The notes: generated by a model not told the origin, from the letters alone. Shown: positions 54,012-63,793, numbered from the stretch's first letter. The stretch is DNA of 64,000 nucleotides from an uncultured delta proteobacterium (GCA_903875445.1 CAIQWD010000014.1:1-64000), one strand, 5' to 3'. Made by a program: numbers and translations.

Positions 54012-56725
54012 CCACCGCTCAAGTCAAGAAGAATCGCGGCATCTCTGCAATCTGGACCCTGCCCCTTATTGCCCTGTGCATCTGCGGCTGGCTGGTCTAT
54101 TCCAGCTATAAAAACGCCGGGGTGGAAATCACCATCTTTTTCGCCGATGCTACCGGGATAGTCCCCGGCAAAACCCAGGTCATGGCGAGGGGCATCCCCA
54201 TCGGTCTGGTCACCAAAATTCTTCCCGATCTCAATAATCGGCAAATCGAGGCGAAAGTAAAAATGGAAAAGTCGGTGGTCGAACATCTTGTCGACGACAC
54301 CCTTTTCTGGATAGTCCGCCCGGAACTTTCGGCAAGCTCTATTCATGGCCTCGAAACCATCCTTTCAGGGAGCTATATCGGTATACAGGTCGGCACCTCG
54401 ACCAATTCCCGGCGAGAGTTCGCCGGCCTTGCCTCGGCACCGCCGGTGTCGCTCGACACGCCCGGACTGCATTTGAAAATCAGGGCCGAGGTTCTCGGAT
54501 CCATTCAGGCGGGAACCGGCATTTATTACCGCAATATCGAGATAGGCGAGGTACAGCAATACCAGCTTGAAGGAGTTAAAAATATTCTTATCGATGTCTT
54601 CATCAAACCCGAATTTGTGAGTCTTGTGCGCGAGGGAAGCCGCTTCTGCAACGCCAGCGGCATTCAGATAAGCGGCAAACTGCCGTCCCTGAAGATTCAG
54701 GTTGAGTCCCTGGCCTCACTGCTCAGGGGCGGAATTCTCCTGCATACCCCGGAACAGCTGGCAACCACACCTCAGGTGCACAACGGCTATATGTTCTCCC
54801 TTTATCCCGACGTTGAATCGGCCAACTACGGTATTCCCATGACCCTTACCCTGGCCTCAAGTGAAGACATCGTCGAAGGCTCAACCAAGGTCATGTACCG
54901 TGGCCTGGAAGCCGGTTTTGTCAAGGATATCCAAATAAATAACGACGCGCAGCGGACGGTTACCGCCCATATTATGCTGGATCCAAGGACCGAGTTGATC
55001 CTCCGCGAGGGCACCAAATTCTGGCTGGTGAAGCCGGAAATTTCGCCGTCCGGTTTCAATAATCTGCAATTGCTGCTCTCCGGGGCGCATATCACCTTTC
55101 AACCGGGCGGCGGGGCTTTTAAGGATCACTTTGATATTCTTTCCGAGGCGCCCCCGCAAATCCCGTTACGACCCGGAAAAACCCTTATGCTCAGCGCCGA
55201 CGGCCCTGTCGATCTCTCACCCAAGTCGCCGGTTTATTATAAAAATATCCAGGTCGGGGAGGTTGTCGATGTCGGCATCGACAAGACGGGTATGAAAATC
55301 CGCTCCTCAGTGTTCATTTATCAGGACTCTCTCAAATTTCTCAGTAAAAAAAGCGTGTTTTGGGTGCAATCCGGAGTTGAAATGCATGGCAGCCTAGCCG
55401 ATGGAGTGTCACTTGCCACCGGGCCACTGGCGAAGATGCTGCACGGTGGAGTGAATTTCACTACTCCCGATCTTCTGAAAAAACAGAAGTATGTCCAGCC
55501 GGAGGAAGGTTTTGAATTTCATCTGTACAACAACTATCGGCAAGCCGTTGCGGCGGTCGCCGACCTGCAGCCTGCCGGCAAACATATTTTGCTCACCGCC
55601 CAGGATGCCGAATCGCTTGCCCCCGGTTCTCCCATCCTCCACAAAAAGATCAAGATCGGCGAGGTGGAGAGTTTTCGACTTTCCCCCGACCAGAAATCGG
55701 TGTTGCTTGAATGTATGATCTTTGACGAATTCAAAAACATCGTCCGGGCAAACACCCGGTTTTACAATACCAGCGGCCTGCAGGTTTCCGCCGGCCTGGA
55801 CGGGATTACCGTGCAGACCGGATCTCTCCAGTCGGTACTCGCGGGAGGTATCGGCTGCATCAACCCGCCTTCGGGGGCACCTTCTCCCGCGCCTGAGCCC
55901 TATCCGTTATACGCTAGCCTGCAGGATGCCCTGCAGGCCGATGAAATGGAGCTGACCGTCCTGCTTGACAGTACAAGGGGCCTGAAGGAGGGCGCGAAGA
56001 TCCGCTATAAAGGCATTGAGATCGGCAAGGTCGGTGCGTTGCGCCTCGGTGACAATCGGCAAACCATTATCGCTACAGTCCGGATCGATGAAAAGGCAGC
56101 GGCACTGTTCCGCAGCAACACAAAAATCTGGGTCGAACAGGCTGAATTGGGCCTTTCCGGCGTAAAAAATGCCGAAACCCTGGTCTTCGGCTCGTTTCTC
56201 AACATCTTGCCGGGGGACGGCAAACCGATACGGACCCTGAAGGCACTTGCCGACCCACCACTCACGGAGATCGCCAGTCTCGACGGCCTGGGTATTGTTC
56301 TCGAAGCCGGGCATCTCGGCTCCCTCATGGTCGGCTCCCCCATCTATTATCGGCAGCTGCAGATCGGCGAGGTAACCGGTTACGATCTGTCCCCCTCCTT
56401 TCAGAAGGTCCGGATCTTTGCCAACATCAGACCGCAGTACACAGCTATCATTCGGGAGAACACCAGGTTTTGGCAGGTGAGCGGCGCGAGAATCGAGGGC
56501 GGCATCTTCTCCGGGGTGACCGTCTCGACCGAATCCCTTACCGCCATCATCCGCGGGGGAATTGCCCTGGCCACCCCGGACGGTGAGCGTACCGGCCCGG
56601 CAATAGCCGCCGGACACCATTTTTCCCTCCACGACCAACCGGAAAAACAGTGGCTCGCTTGGAGTCCCGATGCCGTTCTTCTTGAGCAAGATCCGGGGAA
56701 AATGCTGCCGGCAAAAAAACAGTAA
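54008..56725 (+). CDS. letB: LetB-type protein with seven MCE domains
   Basis: A 905-residue periplasmic tunnel protein. A single N-terminal membrane anchor is followed by seven MCE domains, each with a repeated GxxVxYxGxxIGxV-like turn: about 45-130, 157-245, 275-365, 394-480, 525-615, 645-735 and 765-850. E. coli LetB (YebT) has the same number, whereas PqiB has three. It likely ferries lipids between inner and outer membranes. It is coupled to letA. Confidence 0.92.
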   Translation: MTTAQVKKNRGISAIWTLPLIALCICGWLVYSSYKNAGVEITIFFADATGIVPGKTQVMARGIPIGLVTKILPDLNNRQIEAKVKMEKSVVEHLVDDTLFWIVRPELSASSIHGLETILSGSYIGIQVGTSTNSRREFAGLASAPPVSLDTPGLHLKIRAEVLGSIQAGTGIYYRNIEIGEVQQYQLEGVKNILIDVFIKPEFVSLVREGSRFCNASGIQISGKLPSLKIQVESLASLLRGGILLHTPEQLATTPQVHNGYMFSLYPDVESANYGIPMTLTLASSEDIVEGSTKVMYRGLEAGFVKDIQINNDAQRTVTAHIMLDPRTELILREGTKFWLVKPEISPSGFNNLQLLLSGAHITFQPGGGAFKDHFDILSEAPPQIPLRPGKTLMLSADGPVDLSPKSPVYYKNIQVGEVVDVGIDKTGMKIRSSVFIYQDSLKFLSKKSVFWVQSGVEMHGSLADGVSLATGPLAKMLHGGVNFTTPDLLKKQKYVQPEEGFEFHLYNNYRQAVAAVADLQPAGKHILLTAQDAESLAPGSPILHKKIKIGEVESFRLSPDQKSVLLECMIFDEFKNIVRANTRFYNTSGLQVSAGLDGITVQTGSLQSVLAGGIGCINPPSGAPSPAPEPYPLYASLQDALQADEMELTVLLDSTRGLKEGAKIRYKGIEIGKVGALRLGDNRQTIIATVRIDEKAAALFRSNTKIWVEQAELGLSGVKNAETLVFGSFLNILPGDGKPIRTLKALADPPLTEIASLDGLGIVLEAGHLGSLMVGSPIYYRQLQIGEVTGYDLSPSFQKVRIFANIRPQYTAIIRENTRFWQVSGARIEGGIFSGVTVSTESLTAIIRGGIALATPDGERTGPAIAAGHHFSLHDQPEKQWLAWSPDAVLLEQDPGKMLPAKKQ

Positions 56726-56946
56726 CTGCTTTGGACGAACACCCTGCGAGGCGAGAGAAACACGGTAAAATGTGAACGGTGGTTGCCCGAGGCGCAGTGT
56801 TTATGGTAAAGAACATTGATCGTCAAATCTTTGGACGCCAAACCCAAACCCTGATAAATGGGATAAAAACCTGCATAAAGAATTTTCTAAAATAAATTCC
56901 TTTCGAGGTGTTGACCCCCAACAGTTTTTTTACACAAGGAGAACCC

Positions 56947-58290
56947 ATGATTAAAAAAATCGTACTACGCGATGATGAGATGCCCACCCAATGGTACAAT
57001 GTCGTTCCGGACCTGCCAAACGGCCTGCTGCCGCCGCTCGATCCGGAAACAAAACAACCGATGGGTCCGGAAAAATTGGCCAAAGTGTTTCCCATGGGAC
57101 TGCTTGAGCAAGAGATGTCCACTGCCCGTTTTATCGACATTCCCGAAGAGGTCCAGGAAATTCTCAAGATCTGGCGACCATCGCCATTGGTCAGGGCCTC
57201 GAACCTGGAGAAGGCCCTGGGCACCAAGGCCAAGATCTTTTTCAAAAATGAAGGGGTTTCTCCGGTCGGTTCGCACAAACTGAACAGCGCCGTAGCCCAG
57301 GCCTATTATAATAAGCGCGAAGGGGTTAAACGCTTAACCACCGAAACCGGTGCCGGGCAATGGGGCAGCGCCCTTTCTCTCGCCGCCAATAAGTTCGGCC
57401 TGGAGTGCAAGGTGTATATGGTCAGGGTAAGTTTCGATCAAAAACCCTACCGCAAATCCATTATGCAGACCTTTGGCGCCACGGTCGTCGCCAGCCCGAG
57501 CAATGAGACCAACACCGGTCGCGCCATTTTGGCGCAAATGCCCGACACCCCCGGTTCTCTCGGTATTGCCATCTCCGAGGCGCTGGAGGATGCAGCGACG
57601 CGAGAGGATACCAAGTACGCCCTCGGCTCGGTCCTCAACCACGTTATCCTCCATCAATCGATAATCGGCCTTGAGGCCAAGAAACAAATGGAGATCGCCG
57701 GGGAATATCCGGATGTCATCGTCGGTTGCTGCGGCGGCGGCTCGAACTTCGCCGGTCTGGCAACGCCCTATCTCCCCGATTACCTGGAAGGCAAGAAGAT
57801 CCGCTTCGTCGGCACCGAGCCGGCATCCTGCCCATCGCTCACCGCCGGCAAACTGGCCTATGACTTTGGGGATGTCGCCATGACTACCCCGCTCCTCTAC
57901 ATGTACACCCTGGGTCATGATTTCATACCCCCGGGCATCCATGCCGGCGGCTTGCGGTATCACGGGATGTCACCGATTGTCTCGGCCATGGTGCGGGAGA
58001 AGATTGTCGAGCCGATGAAGCTGCAGCAATTGGAGTGTTTCGAGGCAGGCGTGCTGTTTGCCAAGACAGAAGGGATTATCCCGGCCCCGGAAACCTGCCA
58101 TGCGATTCGCGGCGCCATCATCGAGGCAATGCGGAATCCGCAGGAACCGAAGACCATCCTCTTTAATTTCTCCGGCCATGGTCTGATCGACATGGGCTCG
58201 TACGACAAATACTACTCCGGACAGCTGCACGACTATGATTATCCGGCCGAGGCGATCGCCAAATCGATGGCCAACCTGCCGAAGATCTGA
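56947..58290 (+). CDS. trpB2: TrpB2-type tryptophan synthase beta chain-like protein
   Basis: A 447-residue PLP enzyme of the TrpB-related (TrpB2) subfamily. The PLP Lys sits in [14 protein letters not shown] near 115, and the phosphate-binding [12 protein letters not shown] near 260 is clear. TrpB2 proteins lack the TrpA contact features and may convert serine plus indole on their own. No trpA lies nearby. ATG 56947 follows AAGGAGA. The gene has its own terminator. Confidence 0.93.
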   Translation: MIKKIVLRDDEMPTQWYNVVPDLPNGLLPPLDPETKQPMGPEKLAKVFPMGLLEQEMSTARFIDIPEEVQEILKIWRPSPLVRASNLEKALGTKAKIFFKNEGVSPVGSHKLNSAVAQAYYNKREGVKRLTTETGAGQWGSALSLAANKFGLECKVYMVRVSFDQKPYRKSIMQTFGATVVASPSNETNTGRAILAQMPDTPGSLGIAISEALEDAATREDTKYALGSVLNHVILHQSIIGLEAKKQMEIAGEYPDVIVGCCGGGSNFAGLATPYLPDYLEGKKIRFVGTEPASCPSLTAGKLAYDFGDVAMTTPLLYMYTLGHDFIPPGIHAGGLRYHGMSPIVSAMVREKIVEPMKLQQLECFEAGVLFAKTEGIIPAPETCHAIRGAIIEAMRNPQEPKTILFNFSGHGLIDMGSYDKYYSGQLHDYDYPAEAIAKSMANLPKI

Positions 58291-58317
58291 AACCAGCCGC
58301 ACCTATTAAAATAGCTC

Positions 58318-58358
58318 AGGCCCAGCAACCTATCCGGTTGCTGGGCCTTGTTTTTTTA
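58318..58358 (+). terminator. Rho-independent terminator of trpB2
   Basis: A 13-bp stem AGGCCCAGCAACC / GGTTGCTGGGCCT is followed by TTGTTTTTTT. Confidence 0.9.
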
Positions 58359-58504
58359 TTATCACCGATGGTTGTTGCCCTTACCCTTGCATAACCCGCC
58401 CCATTGTACAATGCCTTGCCTTGTAAAACGACTCCCAATCCTTACATTCATAACAACCGAAGCCCCTTTTCTTTATCGCTTTCCAGGGAGTAATCGCACT
58501 GCCC

Positions 58505-59047
58505 ATGCCCCTTCCCAAACCGCATCATCTTATCTACGGAACCCTTGTCGACTATCTGAACGGAGAGGAACTCACCGATACCGATGACGAGCGTATTCGC
58601 CAGAAACTTTGCAAGATGATGGTTGCGGAAAAAGGCTATCCCAGGGATTCGCTTACTCCCAGGCTGAAAATTGAAACCCTGTTTTCCCGGTGCTTTGTCG
58701 TTTCCACCATTGAACTTGTGATTTCTCTTAAGAACAGGCAAGTTATGATCCTGCGTTACGGTCCCGGCTCCCTGGTCAGCCGGGAACGTGCCGCCATTGC
58801 CGCCGCCAGGGTTCTCTTCCCTGACTATCGTATCCCCCTTGCTGTGGTCACAAACGGTGAAGATGCCGAACTTTTAGACACTAGAACTGGCAAGATTTGC
58901 GGATATGGGTTAGATTCTATCCCCGATTACTCCACCGCTTTAACGATGCTTGAACACCTGGAATTCCTTCCACCGCTCGATGCCGTTCGCCGGGAGCGGG
59001 AGCTGCGAATCCTCAATGCCTTTGATGTTGAGCGGTGTTGTTTTTGA
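58505..59047 (+). CDS. Stand-alone HsdR N-terminal-like protein (HSDR_N_2), degenerate
   Basis: A 180-residue protein whose first half matches the HSDR_N_2 restriction-like domain (ERIRQKLCKMMVAEKGYP). The expected PD-(D/E)xK acidic residues and ExK motif are not seen; the corresponding strands read TIELVISLKNRQVMILRYG. It probably lacks nuclease activity. It is not next to hsdM or hsdS. Function is unknown. Confidence 0.65.
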   Translation: MPLPKPHHLIYGTLVDYLNGEELTDTDDERIRQKLCKMMVAEKGYPRDSLTPRLKIETLFSRCFVVSTIELVISLKNRQVMILRYGPGSLVSRERAAIAAARVLFPDYRIPLAVVTNGEDAELLDTRTGKICGYGLDSIPDYSTALTMLEHLEFLPPLDAVRRERELRILNAFDVERCCF

Positions 59048-59108
59048 GATCAATCTATGTTCCTACCGCCCACAATTATAATATTCTTATTCATTGAAGG
59101 GAATTGCC

Positions 59109-60458
59109 ATGCCGACAACACAGAAAAATTGGAGTAAATCAAGTTGGAAAAATCATACGGCTCTGCAACAGCCGATTTGGCCGGACCAACTGGCCGTCGA
59201 CCGCGTCCTCGCCGATCTCTCAACCCTGCCGCCACTGGTTTTTGCCGGGGAAATCCGCTCGCTTAAGCAGCTCCTGGCCCAGGCTTCAAGGGGCGAGGCC
59301 TTCCTCCTGCAGGGCGGCGACTGTTCCGAAAACTTTTCCCAGGTTACCGCTCCGAATATTCGCGAGACCTTGAAAATTCTCCTGCAGATGGCTGTAGTTC
59401 TCACCTATGCCGGCGGTAAACCGGTTATCAAAATGGGCAGGATCGCCGGGCAATTCGCCAAACCTCGCTCCGCCGACATGGAAACCATCGATGGCGTTGC
59501 ATTGCCATCCTACCGTGGCGATATGGTCAACAAGGCGGAATTCACCCCGGAAGCCCGCATGCCCAACCCGAAATACATGCTCAAGGGCTACAACATGGCG
59601 GCCTCGACCCTGAACCTCCTGCGCGCCTTTACCCGCGGCGGCTTCGGCTCCCTGCAGCGGGTACAGGCCTGGAATCAGGAATTCGTCGCCCAATCGCCGA
59701 TGGGTCGGTCCTACGACCGGATGGCCAAACAGATCAGCCAGGCTATTAAGTTCATGGAGACCATCGGTATTTCCTCGGAAACTCCGCAGATCAATCAGAC
59801 CCAGCTCTTCACCTCGCATGAGGCCCTGTTGCTCCAATACGAAGAGGCCCTCACCCGCGTCGACTCCATTACCGGCGACTGGTACGACTGTTCGGCCCAC
59901 ATGCTGTGGATAGGCGAGAGAACCCGGCAGGTTGACGGTGCCCATGTCGAATTTCTGCGCGGCGTGCATAACCCGATCGGCGTAAAAATCGGTCCAAGTT
60001 ACGACCTCGACGATGTCAAGCGGCTGATACAAACCCTCAACCCTGCCAACGAACCGGGTCGTCTCACCCTCATTACCCGTTTCGGTCTGAAAAAAATCGA
60101 AAAGGCTCTCTCGCCCCTTCTTCGGGAGATGAAAAAAGAGGGCTTTAATATCGTCTGGAGTTGCGATCCGATGCACGCCAACACCTACACCGCCACTTCC
60201 GGCCATAAGACTCGTAACTTCAACGACATCCTCTCGGAGATCACCTGTTTTTTCGAGACCCACTGGTCGGAAGGCACCATTCCCGGCGGGGTTCATTTCG
60301 AGATGACCGGCAACAACGTCACCGAGTGTACCGGCGGTGCCCACAACATCCTCGACGAGGAACTGGCCGATAATTACCTGACTTCCTGCGACCCCCGGCT
60401 GAATGCCGAACAAAGCCTCGAAGTCGCCTTCCAGATCGCCGATATGATCAGAAGCTGA
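59109..60458 (+). CDS. Class II 3-deoxy-7-phosphoheptulonate synthase
   Basis: A 449-residue plant-type DAHP synthase, the first enzyme of aromatic amino acid synthesis. It has QPIWPD, LLQGGDCSENF near 75, GRIAGQFAKPRS near 115, NPIGVKIGP near 285 and SGHKTRNFNDI near 365. ATG 59109 follows GAAGGG. A terminator follows. Together with trpB2 nearby, this region carries two aromatic-biosynthesis genes, though they are not in one operon. Confidence 0.96.
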   Translation: MPTTQKNWSKSSWKNHTALQQPIWPDQLAVDRVLADLSTLPPLVFAGEIRSLKQLLAQASRGEAFLLQGGDCSENFSQVTAPNIRETLKILLQMAVVLTYAGGKPVIKMGRIAGQFAKPRSADMETIDGVALPSYRGDMVNKAEFTPEARMPNPKYMLKGYNMAASTLNLLRAFTRGGFGSLQRVQAWNQEFVAQSPMGRSYDRMAKQISQAIKFMETIGISSETPQINQTQLFTSHEALLLQYEEALTRVDSITGDWYDCSAHMLWIGERTRQVDGAHVEFLRGVHNPIGVKIGPSYDLDDVKRLIQTLNPANEPGRLTLITRFGLKKIEKALSPLLREMKKEGFNIVWSCDPMHANTYTATSGHKTRNFNDILSEITCFFETHWSEGTIPGGVHFEMTGNNVTECTGGAHNILDEELADNYLTSCDPRLNAEQSLEVAFQIADMIRS

Positions 60459-60485
60459 CTTCCTTCGCAGGTTTTTTTCTCACAC

Positions 60486-60523
60486 CGGCGGAGTCCCACC
60501 CAAGCGTGGCACTCCGCCGTTTT
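60486..60523 (+). terminator. Terminator of the DAHP synthase gene
   Basis: CGGCGGAGT / ACTCCGCCG (60486-60519) with further inner pairing, followed by TTTTC. Confidence 0.75.
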
Positions 60524-60530
60524 CATTGCC

Positions 60531-60582
60531 AAGATTACATTTCCGTAATCTTTCTTGACGACCCTTTGTTCCCGTTTACAAT
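60531..60582 (+). promoter_or_regulatory. Promoter and operator-like inverted repeat of htrA
   Basis: TTGACG (60555-60560), 16 bases, TACAAT (60577-60582) form a sigma70-like promoter. A perfect inverted repeat AAGATTAC-6-GTAATCTT (60531-60552) abuts the -35. It is a likely binding site for an envelope-stress regulator, but the regulator cannot be named from sequence alone. Confidence 0.55.
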
Positions 60583-60676
60583 TCTCCCAAGACACTAGAT
60601 GGTGTTTCCGGAAGAAAACCTGCGGCAGGTTCTCCCCTCCATTTTTTCCCAACATGCCGAACCAAGGAGAATTGCA

Positions 60677-62143
60677 ATGTATCTAAAAAAAGCCCATCTT
60701 TCAGTGCTCGCCCTCCTGCTTCTATGCCTGACCCTGGTGGCAAGCGAGAGTATGGCCAAGGCTGAAACCGATAGCGATACCGCCATCCTCGACAAGTCAT
60801 CCAAGGCCTTTGTCAATGTGGTGAAACGAGTTAAACCCGCAGTAGTGCATATCAAGGTAGAAAAGACCACCAAGGCTGCTTACCCTGGTGGCCAAGGCCC
60901 TGACGAGATGTTTAACAATCCCTTTTTTGAACAGTTTTTCGGTCCGCAATTTCACGGCCAAATGCCCCGACAACAGGAATTCAAGCAACGCGGTCAGGGT
61001 TCCGGTTTTATTATCAGCGAGAAAGGTCTAATCCTCACCAACAATCATGTCGTTGAAGATGCCGACGTCATCAAGGTAATTCTTTCCGATAACCGTGAAT
61101 TTGTTGCCAAAGTTGTCGGAACCGACCCTCAGTCCGATGTTGCCCTCCTGAAAATTGACGATCCGGAAAATCTTCCCGTTCTGCCCCTCGGAGATTCGAG
61201 TGCCCTGGAGGTTGGCGAGTGGGTTATAGCCATCGGCAACCCCTTCGGACTCGACCAAACGGTAACCGTAGGTGTTGTCAGCGCCACTGGTCGTTCAAGT
61301 GTCGGTATCAGCGAATATGAGAACTATATACAGACCGATGCGGCCATCAACCCCGGGAACAGTGGCGGGCCGTTGATCAACGCCCACGGTGAAGCGGTCG
61401 GTATCAACACTGCCCTCTTTTCCCGCACCGGCGGTTATATGGGTATAGGTTTTGCCATTCCCATTAACATGGCCAAATCGATTGAGGATCAACTGCAGAA
61501 AAAGGGCAAGGTTACCAGGGGCTGGCTGGGGGTAGCTATCCAAAATGTCGACAAGGATCTGGCCGAATCCTTCGGCCTGCAAAAAGCGGAAGGCATCCTG
61601 GTCAGTGAGGTGACGAAAGACTCTCCGGCAAGTGGCGCCGGGCTGCAACGAGATGACATTATCTTGCGACTCAACGATACCGTCTTGAAAGACTCATCCG
61701 ATCTGCGAAACCGCGTTGCCCTTCTGCCTGTGGACAGCAAGGCAACCCTTGATATCCTCCGCGACGGCAGGGAAAAAAAGGTTCAGGTGACCATTGGTGA
61801 ACAACCCTCCAATTTCAGCAGTGTCGCCACAGGCAAGGCATTGAAAGGAAAGGAGACTCTCGATAAATACGGGCTGACTATGCAGGAACTGACTCCTGAA
61901 CTCGCTGACAAATTTGAGTACAAAAGTAAAAGCGGGCTTATAATCAGCGATGTGCAATCAGGGTCCCCAGCAGACTTTGCCGGTTTAAAACCTGGATATC
62001 TTGTAGAGGAGGTCAATAAGGTGAAGGTCCAAAGTCTTAACGATCTGAAAAAGGCCTTGGGGCAAGGAGGAACATCCGGCAAGATACTCCTGCGTGTTCG
62101 CTTCGGTGACTATTCTACCTATGTGGTGCTCATGACGAAATAA
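60677..62143 (+). CDS. HtrA/DegP-family periplasmic serine protease
   Basis: A 488-residue exported protease-chaperone. It has a Sec signal peptide (cut near AKA, residues 25-30) and a trypsin-like domain with catalytic His124 (TNNHVV), Asp154 (SDVALLKID) and Ser229 (GNSGG). Two PDZ domains follow at about 275-365 and 395-485. It degrades misfolded envelope proteins. ATG 60677 follows AAGGAG. DegP and DegQ cannot be told apart here. The likely promoter with an inverted repeat upstream suggests stress control. Confidence 0.95.
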   Translation: MYLKKAHLSVLALLLLCLTLVASESMAKAETDSDTAILDKSSKAFVNVVKRVKPAVVHIKVEKTTKAAYPGGQGPDEMFNNPFFEQFFGPQFHGQMPRQQEFKQRGQGSGFIISEKGLILTNNHVVEDADVIKVILSDNREFVAKVVGTDPQSDVALLKIDDPENLPVLPLGDSSALEVGEWVIAIGNPFGLDQTVTVGVVSATGRSSVGISEYENYIQTDAAINPGNSGGPLINAHGEAVGINTALFSRTGGYMGIGFAIPINMAKSIEDQLQKKGKVTRGWLGVAIQNVDKDLAESFGLQKAEGILVSEVTKDSPASGAGLQRDDIILRLNDTVLKDSSDLRNRVALLPVDSKATLDILRDGREKKVQVTIGEQPSNFSSVATGKALKGKETLDKYGLTMQELTPELADKFEYKSKSGLIISDVQSGSPADFAGLKPGYLVEEVNKVKVQSLNDLKKALGQGGTSGKILLRVRFGDYSTYVVLMTK

Positions 62144-62176
62144 TAGCAGCAACCTGAAGGCCTGGTCGTAGCCTCC

Positions 62177-63481
62177 TCAGTCGGTAACGACTTTCGAGGC
62201 TGCGGCCCGGTCTTCCGGCCGTCCCGGCTTGTTGGCAATCTCCCGGCGCCGCGCCATGGCGATACGCTCGACGATTTTGATAATCACCGGGAGTTTGTGA
62301 AAGTCGCCGGTGGAAATTTTGCGCAGTACGACATCGGTTTTGGCGAGTACGGTTGCCGTGCGTCTCTGCTCCCCACCGAAATAGGCCATCTCACCGAAGA
62401 TCGTGCCGGCTTCGATGATCGACAGCAATTCGCCCTTACCATTGACGGTTTGTGCCGTACCGCTGTCCAGGTAGTAGATACCGTCGGGTGCGCTGTCAAT
62501 CTGGATTATGATCTCACCCTTTTTTCGCCACTCCAGCTTAAAAAATCTCTCCCAATCGGTATCGACCACCAGGGCGTGATAGAACTCCGGGTTCATGGCC
62601 CGTAGTAGCTGTTTTGACAAATGAAACAGCCGTTCGCCGAGAGAATCCCGTTTTTTCTCCAACAATTTCATGCCGGTTATGGAAAAATCCTCGGCCGGAA
62701 ACGGTGTCTCACGGATATATTCAAGAATCCGCTCGATGCCGAGATCCTTCTTGCCGGTTATTGCTCGAAATAGCTTTTGCGCCTGCAGCAACCCTTCCCG
62801 TACCCGGGGAAAATCCGGGACAAGACCCTGCAGTTGATTGCCGCCAAAAAATTCCATCGCCTGGTTTTTCATGCGGATAAATTCCTGCAGCCGTGCTTCT
62901 TCGACCACCTCCGGGCAATTATGAATGCCCTGCTTGTAGAGTGAAAAAATATTCATAGGGTGCTCGACACTGGTAAGGCTGATCTTGGCCATATTCACCA
63001 GATGGCGATCAAACCCCTGTTGGTACCTGGCTACCTCGCGATCCATCAGCAGATGAGTGCCAAAATGCCCGCACAACTCCTCAAGGCGATTGGCGACGGC
63101 AAAGCTCGCGCCGAATTTAGCCATTCGGCTGCCAAGCTGCGCCTCGATTATGCGGCCGAGAAAAATTCCCATACGGGTCGGCATGAGCCTTCCTTGGCTG
63201 ATGGCTTCGGCCATGCAGAGCCCTGCCTGCAGGACCCTGGTACAGATCCCGGAACGATCTTCCCCCGGTCGCTTGTCAAAAATAACCAGACAGCCGTCCC
63301 CCGCCGAGGGTTCAATCTCCAGGGGAAAGTTTTCTTGCCGATAAAGAAGTTCGTGAATCTGGCCGTGGTAGTCGATCAGGAAATCCCTGATCTCCTCCGG
63401 CGCCATTCCCAAGGATTTTCGCGAATACTGAACCATGTCGGTCATCAGTATCACGACTTCCCTTTCCAGTCCGTTTTTCAT
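62177..63481 (-). CDS. Cyclase-like domain fused to a cyclic-nucleotide-binding domain
   Basis: A 434-residue protein. Residues 1-190 resemble a class III nucleotidyl cyclase: VVILMTDMVQYSRKS (metal Asp), SAGDGCLVIFD (second Asp) and FGASFAVANRLEELCG. Residues about 300-415 are a cNMP-binding module with EAGTIFGEMAYFGGEQRRTATV, the phosphate-binding cassette. This places possible synthesis and sensing in one chain. The usual substrate-specifying residues cannot be aligned with confidence, so the cyclase half may be inactive. Confidence 0.75.
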   Translation of the reverse strand: MKNGLEREVVILMTDMVQYSRKSLGMAPEEIRDFLIDYHGQIHELLYRQENFPLEIEPSAGDGCLVIFDKRPGEDRSGICTRVLQAGLCMAEAISQGRLMPTRMGIFLGRIIEAQLGSRMAKFGASFAVANRLEELCGHFGTHLLMDREVARYQQGFDRHLVNMAKISLTSVEHPMNIFSLYKQGIHNCPEVVEEARLQEFIRMKNQAMEFFGGNQLQGLVPDFPRVREGLLQAQKLFRAITGKKDLGIERILEYIRETPFPAEDFSITGMKLLEKKRDSLGERLFHLSKQLLRAMNPEFYHALVVDTDWERFFKLEWRKKGEIIIQIDSAPDGIYYLDSGTAQTVNGKGELLSIIEAGTIFGEMAYFGGEQRRTATVLAKTDVVLRKISTGDFHKLPVIIKIVERIAMARRREIANKPGRPEDRAAASKVVTD

Positions 63482-63548
63482 CTCTGTCCCGCCCGAACTT
63501 TGACGGATTTTTTCATAATCGCAACTCCCTGCATTGCCCCGAAGTCAC

Positions 63549-63662
63549 TCAGCTTATAAAGCCGATAAAGGTGATGGCGGCAAGAACGGCAACAAAGAAC
63601 AAGGCAATCTTGACGTTGACGGAATTATCTTCGTGATGATGATCATGGGCGGCGTGAGACAT
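63549..63662 (-). CDS. 37-residue His-rich small membrane peptide
   Basis: ATG 63662 follows AGAGGT and reads 37 codons to TGA. The N-terminus is His-rich (HAAHDHHHED) and is followed by one hydrophobic helix (IALFFVAVLAAITFIGFIS) at the C-terminus. The His cluster could bind metal. It lies between radA and the cyclase-like gene on the same strand. No family is recognised. Confidence 0.55.
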   Translation of the reverse strand: MSHAAHDHHHEDNSVNVKIALFFVAVLAAITFIGFIS

Positions 63663-63723
63663 GGTTGTACCTCTTATTTTCTGATTATTAAAAATATCTT
63701 GAAACAGCAGCTCCCTTATTTAG

Positions 63724-63793
63724 CCCCGCTTAACGGGATAAGTACCTTCACGAAATTCTTTCTTAAAAACAAGAAAAGAATTTCTAAGGTACT
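63724..63793 (-). repeat. Dispersed palindromic element, copy B
   Basis: Reverse-orientation copy of the element at 9239-9327. On the minus strand it reads AGTACCTTAGAAATT, a long imperfect hairpin (GAAATTCTTTTCTT/AAGAAAGAATTTC), then AGGTACTTATCCCGTT and a G-rich end. The plus strand shows AAGTACCTT...AAGGTACT arms. It covers the radA stop. Confidence 0.7.

Noticed and set aside
59286-60413. 375-codon frame opposite the DAHP synthase gene
   Set aside because: It is antisense to a well-conserved enzyme and has no motif.
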